A stretch of DNA of 64,000 nt from Monoplex corrugatus (lineage: Eukaryota; Mollusca; Gastropoda; Littorinimorpha; Ranellidae): the NCBI GenBank assembly GCA_030674185.1, contig JAPXFY010000015.1, positions 17,108,017-17,172,016 on the forward strand, read 5' to 3'. Below are positions 53,500-64,000 of this stretch, in pieces. The notes below the pieces were generated by a model. The model searched no databases. It was not told where the DNA came from and saw only the letters and a program-made list of their open reading frames with translations. The position numbers and the translations under genes are program-made. How positions within the stretch are numbered: position 1 is the first letter of the stretch; each line of letters opens with the position of its first letter.

Positions 53500-54760
53500 T
53501 TCTCTTGATACAGAGGTGGTGCTATATATCAAGGCTAGCTCTGCCTTTGGAAGGCTGACCAAGAGGTTTGAGGCAAGACCATGGCATCAGGTTTGCCACA
53601 AATATTGAAATATTGCTGTATATAAAGCGCAAGTCCTGAACAACATGATATACTGCTGTCACCCTGGATCAATGACACCTTCAACACTGGAATGGTTCCA
53701 CAGATGATGTCTAAACGAGGAAATGATAACAATAATAATGATGATGATAATTATGATGATAATCCCATCTGTGTAGTGCAAACAGTCTATGAAAATATTC
53801 TATTTGCATAGCGCAAATGGACAATGTCAAAGCATACTCATTGATCTTTACAATGCAATTCTTTTAGATACGAAACAATGGGAAGAATCTACCATGTCCA
53901 TACATTAACTCAGAAAAAAACTTAGAGACATACATTAATGCAATATAAACCTAGTTCATAAAAAACATTTGATCATATTAACATGAAATAGAAAACAGAT
54001 AGTAGCAACACTAGTTCACAGAAAATGTGCAAGGAAAAGAAATGTTTAGTTCATTTGATAAATAAGACTTTCATGCACATACACACACACATGAAAATAA
54101 ACACATACACACACACACATATATACACACACACACACTGTGACATACCCTCATATAGACAGGAGCAGACAGAAAATCTGCAACATCATGTGGCAACCAT
54201 GAAGTTCTGAAGGAATGTGGCTTGCCAAGTATTGTGAGTCTACTCATAAAATGCCAACTTTATTAGACAAAATACACTGCCTATATGGAAGACAACTGTA
54301 TTCTGAAAATGCTCCTGAAGAGAGAACTAAAGCAGGGACACTGTCACCAGGGTTGACCATTAAAGAGATTAAAGGATTATGGCCAATATCGACTTTAGTG
54401 GCATCAACACCAGTAAATGGAAGACATTGCTTGTAGCAGTGTATGTTTGGCAACAGTAGTGCTTGCAGGATACATATTATTATTGATGTTCAAAGCCCAG
54501 CCAACTCCATAGAATCTTGCATACAATCACATTTGAATAGTGCAGAACAGTGCAATTCAACATAGATGGAATGGCGGAATAAGAACCCAGTGTCACAGGA
54601 CTCATGCTGTGCCTGTGAAAAAACATGCGCCTCCAAGGTCAATCTTTTATTTCGAATTACAACGCAAACCAGGCAATGAGGAACAATATGTCTACTCATC
54701 AGTACAAGCAACAGGATTGGTACATCATTATCCATTGCTCCATGATGTTATGTAATGTGT
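53500..54760 (+). mobile_element. RTE-like LINE C-terminal fragment, interrupted
   Basis: Near 53,530 the plus strand encodes KASSAFGRLTKR followed by sequence like 5,890-5,960. The match resumes at about 54,185-54,440, like 6,100-6,250. A C-terminal finger-type region follows at 54,560-54,760, seen as 'gcctgtgaaaaaacatgcgc'. The intervening 53,735-54,180 looks like a separate insertion with a 'atttgcatagcgcaaatgg' tail motif. It is highly degraded. Confidence 0.6.
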
Positions 54761-55116
54761 TCCCATGCCATGTATGTCTATGTGTTGAGTGTGTGCAAAA
54801 GAATCCATGCAAGTGTATCATATCAATTTTACCTCAACTGAATTTATCAAGGTTTCAAATGCTTGTAATCAAATATGTCCTTAAATCCCCAGTATGTTCA
54901 AGTGACTTGAACTGCATGTCATAAATGAAATGAAAGATCATGCTGAAATCAGAGAGTGAAAGTTGTTGTACAGTGCTTTTTATCATTTTTCTCTTACACC
55001 ACACCAGAGAGACAGAGAGGGCAGAGACTGTAAGAGTATATAGAGGAAGGGAGACAGTGAGCTGAAAGATAATGAGTTGAAAGATGAGACAAACTCAGTC
55101 ATTTTCTTTTGTTTGT
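54761..55116. other. AT-rich DNA, no feature
   Basis: Nothing is recognised. It may extend beyond the 3' end of the minus-strand GABARAP transcript. Confidence 0.5.
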
Positions 55117-56054
55117 TTTATTGATTTTTTAAGTTTTACTAAATACACAGACAATATTATATTATTTTTTCATCTCCAAAGAATCTAGGTCTTTGTATCA
55201 CTCTGAAAAGCACACTATGCTGATGTTATTAAAAAAAATGTGCTTGGAAAAAAAATCATATCTCAAAATCAAATGGTTGCGTTTCTGCAAAAAGATGGAA
55301 ACTCAAAAGTATCATCTGCCGGACACTACCAACACCCACAAAGCAAAAATAAATAAGTCAATCCATATAGGCCCTATACCAAATGAATCTGTCAATAACA
55401 ACAACAAATGAATACAAGAAACAATAGAAAATAAGACAATAACAACAGCCTAAATTTCAAAATTGAAATTACCAGTTCATAACATTCAATGACCCAAATC
55501 CAACTTGGTTAGTTTTCATTGCTGTTGTTGTTGTTGTTGTTTTCCTTTCAGTTTTGGATTTGTGATGACTGTAGCGAGTGAAGTTTTTTGTTAACTTGTT
55601 TTGTTTTGGTATAGTTGGTTTTGTATCTTGAGCGAGGTGGGTCTATATTTCTGTTTGCTTGAAATCTCCTGTTTACAGCACTTGGTAGTTTAAAATGCAA
55701 CTTTTTTTTTTTTAATAAGTCACATGGAGCAAATCAAATGACGGGTGACCAGGATCTCAAAAAATGTAAATCAACTGGCATGTGTGTGAACACAAGCAAA
55801 AATATGAGTCTTTTCCTGACTGCCCCTTTTCCAGTTTTACAAGCCACTAAGACCTGTAGAGACGTATAGGTTTTCTATTTCATCATAACATTTGTAGAAA
55901 TAACAGTATCACATCAACTTTTAGATACATCAAGCATAAGCTTATTTTTCAAACTGAAACTAACTCAAGTGATTGATATTTTCTACAGAAAAAACAACAC
56001 CCACATTTGCGCGTGTATATGTATGTATGTGTGTGTGTGTGTGTGTGTGTGAGT

Positions 56055-56141
<87 letters not shown>

Positions 56142-56151
56142 CGTGTATGTG

Positions 56152-56186
<35 letters not shown>

Positions 56187-57366
56187 GTTCTTTGTGCCTT
56201 ATTTACAAAGTAAATGAACATCTACTTAATACTGTCACACATACACACACACATTCATGTAAACAAACGCTCACTTAACACAACATACAAAGCTTAACAC
56301 AATGAAACCCAAGAAAAACTTAGTTAAAATCACAATAATCAACTAATGTAAAAAGACACAGTACAGTGATGTAATAAATTGCAAAGAGCCGTGCAATACA
56401 GGGAAGAATCAAGCTACATCATACAAAACAAAATACATGATACAGTTCTTACCCCCCAATATACAGTTACCACAAGGCATTCCTATATATCATAACGTTT
56501 TGAATTTCAATTCACCAGGCCCGTCGAATAAAAAAAAAGAAAAGTGTTCACATTTTTTTTTCCATTTTTTTTTAGCATATAATTTTCTTTGCACAGTTTT
56601 ATTCTTCTTCACTGGCAGTCTCCTTACATCTTAAATTCTATATACCGGTAGTGTGCATCTCTTGCCCTGTAACTTTCCTAGTTTGCTAATATTATACTGT
56701 TTTCATGGGATTAATATCAATGAAATTTTGAAAGAAAAACAATAAAATTATCACATAGGGATAGAAAAGAACTGAAATATTATGACAGAAAAATCTCTAA
56801 CTACTTTGGTCATCCAAGTATAAACAACTGCTCTTTTGAGAAACCTTTTCAAAATTAAAAATCATCTGAGCACTATGACCACAACACTCTTCAATTCATA
56901 AATTACTCATCTGACCTGAAAACAAACCTAAGAGCAGAACTCTGTTTCAAAGGCAAGCAAGAAACCTGGAAACTAAAGAAACTGTACAATCACCATGTGT
57001 CCAACAATCAAAACTGCTTAGTTTGTACTTCTGTCTAACACAACCCTTTCAATTGTTTGTTATGATATTGACAAGGTCGCACTCTGATCAGTGAGTGGCA
57101 GTGGTAAAGAAATGAAGAGATTGAAAGGGCAGAGACTGTATACAATATGCACATGACTTGTAGCTCTAACCACAAAACATAACTGCAGTTATGGGGACAA
57201 TTTTATGTACAAAAAGAAAAAAGAAAAAAAAAGAAAAAAGACAAAGTCAGTTCCAGTCAGCCAATGAAACGTATTTCTTGTTCTCCCACATTCTGATTGC
57301 ATTCTCCCTCATCACAAAACCCCAAAATCTTTGCAGCTGACTGACGGTCTAGTTCACGGTGACGGT
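55117..57366 (-). other. GABARAP: probable GABARAP 3' UTR
   Basis: AT-rich sequence follows the GABARAP stop on the minus strand. Candidate AATAAA signals (as TTTATT on the plus strand) lie at 56,598-56,603 and 55,117-55,122. A GT/GA microsatellite at 56,025-56,190 would be inside the longer UTR. The true 3' end is unknown. Confidence 0.45.
56025..56190. repeat. (GT)n(GA)n(GT)n microsatellite
   Basis: GT, then GA, then GT again, all within the putative 3' UTR. Confidence 0.95.
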
Positions 57367-62129
<4,763 letters not shown>

Positions 62130-62257
62130 GGATTTATAAATTCGCCTTGCTGAGGGTTCTAGGCGCTTACAACAACTATACAAACAAGTATATAACCAGC
62201 GCACAGCTAATCATACATAATACACAGTGCACACACGCATACATACATACATCATCA

Positions 62258-62315
<58 letters not shown>

Positions 62316-62900
62316 CACACAAACACACACACACGCGAGCGCGTATACCAACATAACATGTATCATTCTTGTAAAAGAAATCTGTAAATATTCTATTGGT
62401 AGTACTGCTGAAAGAAAAAGGGTTTGAAGCTAGACTTGAAGGCAGCAAGAGAACAGGAGTGTCTGATGTCCAGGAAAGAGAGTTCCAGAAATGTGGGGCA
62501 CAGTAGGAGAACGGACAGTAGCCATAGCATCCTTGACAGAGAAAACAAGAGTGAAAAGAGCGAAGACAGAGAGATGCTTTGTTGAGATAACAAATTATGA
62601 GAGAAAAGTAGGTGCTTTATAAGGACTATACTGAAACATGTGTATACAACCTTGTGGTAGATCCTTTCAGAAACAGGCAAACAATGGAGTTTCTTCAAGA
62701 CTGGGATGCATAGCTGTCGATTGTGTGATCTAAAAATAAGGCGAGCCGAGCAGCTTTTTTGTTGTTGTTGTTGTTGTTTTGTTGTTGTTGTTTTGTTTTG
62801 TTTCTTTTTTGTTTTGTTCTTTTTGTTGTTGTTGTTGTTTTAGAGTTCGGGTTGAAATGCACTGTCAGGAGTGAGCAGAACATTGCAGCAATCAATTCTT
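62130..62900 (-). mobile_element. CR1/L2-like LINE 3' fragment
   Basis: The minus-strand frame reads LHCLPVSERIYHKVVYTCFS and ends DIRHSCSLAAFKSSFKPFFF, the same C-terminal signature as 26,940-27,200. A diverged LSRIDCCNVLL lies near 62,880. A TTG-rich run (62,760-62,840) interrupts it. ATAC/AT and CA microsatellites lie at 62,237-62,335 near its 3' end. It is frame-broken. Confidence 0.7.
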
Positions 62901-62954
62901 GACAAAATGCAGAAAGTAACAAACATTTCTTCTGCCCAACTGTACTTTTACCAA

Positions 62955-63172
62955 GATAGATTTTTTCAGTCATACAGCAGCTGCTTAGGCAGGCGATCGT
63001 CAGTCACACGGACTACAGCATATAGTTTAGCCCAGAGTGACTTGTGCTTTCTGCAGTTCTGCAAGAGGAACTGGCCACTTTGGGGGCCAGCCTGCTTCAA
63101 GGTTTCATTGTCAGGGATTTGATGTGAAGGACTGAGCATCGTTTTACAGAGAACCACGTTCAGTAGAGTCAT
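62955..63172 (-). mobile_element. possible RTE-like LINE remnant
   Basis: The minus-strand frame includes LWAKLYAVVRVTDDRLPKQL, which resembles the 'R..D.RLPKQLLY' motif of RTE-like C-terminal regions. It is too short to classify further. Confidence 0.45.
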
Positions 63173-63372
63173 GGCTGTCTGCTGCTATAGTTCGTTTTGT
63201 GTGTGTGTGTGTGGGGGGGGGGGGGGGCGGTGTAGGAGTGTGGGAGTGTGGGAGTGTGGTTGGGTGGGTGGGTGGTAGGTGTGTGGGTGTGTCTATGGTT
63301 GGGTGGGTGGGTGTGCAGGTGTGCGTGTGCGTGTGGGTCTCTCTCTCTCTCTCTGTGCGTGTGGGTCTCTCT

Positions 63373-63412
<40 letters not shown>

Positions 63413-63765
63413 CTCTGTGTGTGTGCTGAGCCAGGCGTCTGGCATCACCAAAGCTTCTTCAGTCCTATTTGGCGCATGTTGACCGGGTTGCTTTCTTGGA
63501 GGCTGACGATGGGTCGTTCTGGTGGCTTTTAACAGGTTTGTTTCTCAGTGAACAATGCTAGTAGCTGTACACAAATTTCATCGAACTACTATCACATATG
63601 TCTTTTTTGAAAATTGCATTTGAATTGAAGCAACATTGACTGTGTGTAAGTTTAATAATGACTACCGTACACTTCAGCTTTCAGTGTTTAACTAGTAGAA
63701 TAAATACTAGTCATTGCTCGTCGGCCTAATGTTCACCTGCTTAATTTTCAGCAAAACTATTGTCT
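63173..63765. other. microsatellites and unclassified DNA upstream of the tRNA
   Basis: G-run, GGGTGT and CT repeats fill 63,198-63,420. The rest has no recognised feature. Confidence 0.7.
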
Positions 63766-63880
63766 GTCAGGATGGCCGAGTGGTCTAAGGCGCCAGACTC
63801 AAGACATTGTCTTCCTTTGAGTAAGGGGTGAGTGTTCTGGTCCACGAATGTGGGCGTGGGTTCGAATCCCACTTCTGACA
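63766..63880 (+). tRNA. tRNA-Leu-CAA: tRNA-Leu(CAA) with 31-nt intron
   Basis: The acceptor stem GTCAGGA pairs with TTCTGAC, followed by discriminator A; no CCA is encoded. The A box is TGGCCGAGTGG. The anticodon stem CCAGA/TCTGG surrounds loop CTCAAG plus T, giving anticodon CAA at 63,800-63,802. A 31-base intron (63,804-63,834) lies at the canonical 37/38 position. A long variable arm (TCCACGAATGTGGGC), typical of Leu tRNAs, precedes the T arm GTGGG-TTCGAAT-CCCAC. The mature tRNA is about 84 nt and reads UUG codons. The body closely resembles animal tRNA-Leu(CAA), and introns are characteristic of this isoacceptor. Confidence 0.97.
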
Positions 63881-63881
63881 A

Positions 63882-63888
63882 TTTTTTT
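63882..63888 (+). terminator. Pol III terminator
   Basis: A run of seven T begins two bases after the tRNA end. Confidence 0.85.
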
Positions 63889-64000
63889 CTTTTTCTGTAT
63901 TTATTGATTGATTTGAAGATAAATGTCTAAAAACAGCTCATTTAGTCAACATTTTTTTTCAGCAGCTGGATTTTTTCCTTTATCAATATTTTTATTTACC
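63889..64000. other. AT-rich flank
   Basis: No feature is recognised. Confidence 0.6.

Overview
This window is animal nuclear DNA. It shows GT-AG introns, an intron-containing tRNA gene, long CA/GT and GA microsatellites, several non-LTR retrotransposon families and an intact chromodomain Ty3/Gypsy element. The repeat spectrum (RTE-like and CR1/L2-like fragments, 'tatatagcgc'-type 3' tails, tRNA-derived SINEs) and a very conserved GABARAP suggest a lophotrochozoan, most likely a mollusc and possibly a gastropod. That placement is inference.

Layout: (1) 768-19,643, plus strand: the 3' part (nine exons) of a large gene for a modular type I membrane protein. It has three LamG-like domains, three cysteine-rich C8-like blocks, two EGF clusters and two VWD-like domains, then one transmembrane segment and a Pro/Ser-rich cytoplasmic tail. 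Its 5' end lies outside the window or is unrecognised. Its last exon carries an apparent one-base frameshift. Its introns are full of retrotransposon debris, including one LINE copy broken by two nested insertions, a 1-kb palindromic foldback element and a head-to-head LINE pair. (2) 19,644-30,900: 3' UTR, then gene-poor DNA with minisatellites, a tRNA-derived SINE, and a ~370-bp tandem repeat interrupted by a 5'-truncated LINE. (3) 30,918-46,640: a ~2.8-kb inverted-repeat (palindromic) element split by a 12,885-bp LTR retrotransposon (31,601-44,485). The retrotransposon has equal-length 1,359-bp LTRs, a GTCT target duplication, one uninterrupted gag-pol frame ending in a chromodomain, and a 3.8-kb 3' region of unknown function. 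(4) 46,640-57,366: gene-poor DNA with three TTAA-flanked piggyBac-type MITEs and more LINE remnants, grading into the likely 3' UTR of the next gene. (5) 57,367-61,404, minus strand: a complete three-exon GABARAP (Atg8-family) gene. (6) 61,405-64,000: LINE remnants, microsatellites and an intron-containing tRNA-Leu(CAA) gene at 63,766-63,880.

The cellular genes are independent of each other. The membrane protein acts at the cell surface, GABARAP is a ubiquitin-like autophagy modifier, and the tRNA reads UUG codons. There is no operon-like organisation. The most interesting biology is the apparently young LTR element with unusual TATC...GATA termini, its leader minisatellite and its long orphan 3' region, together with the three-fold internal repetition of the membrane protein. 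All similarities were judged by eye; no database search was run.
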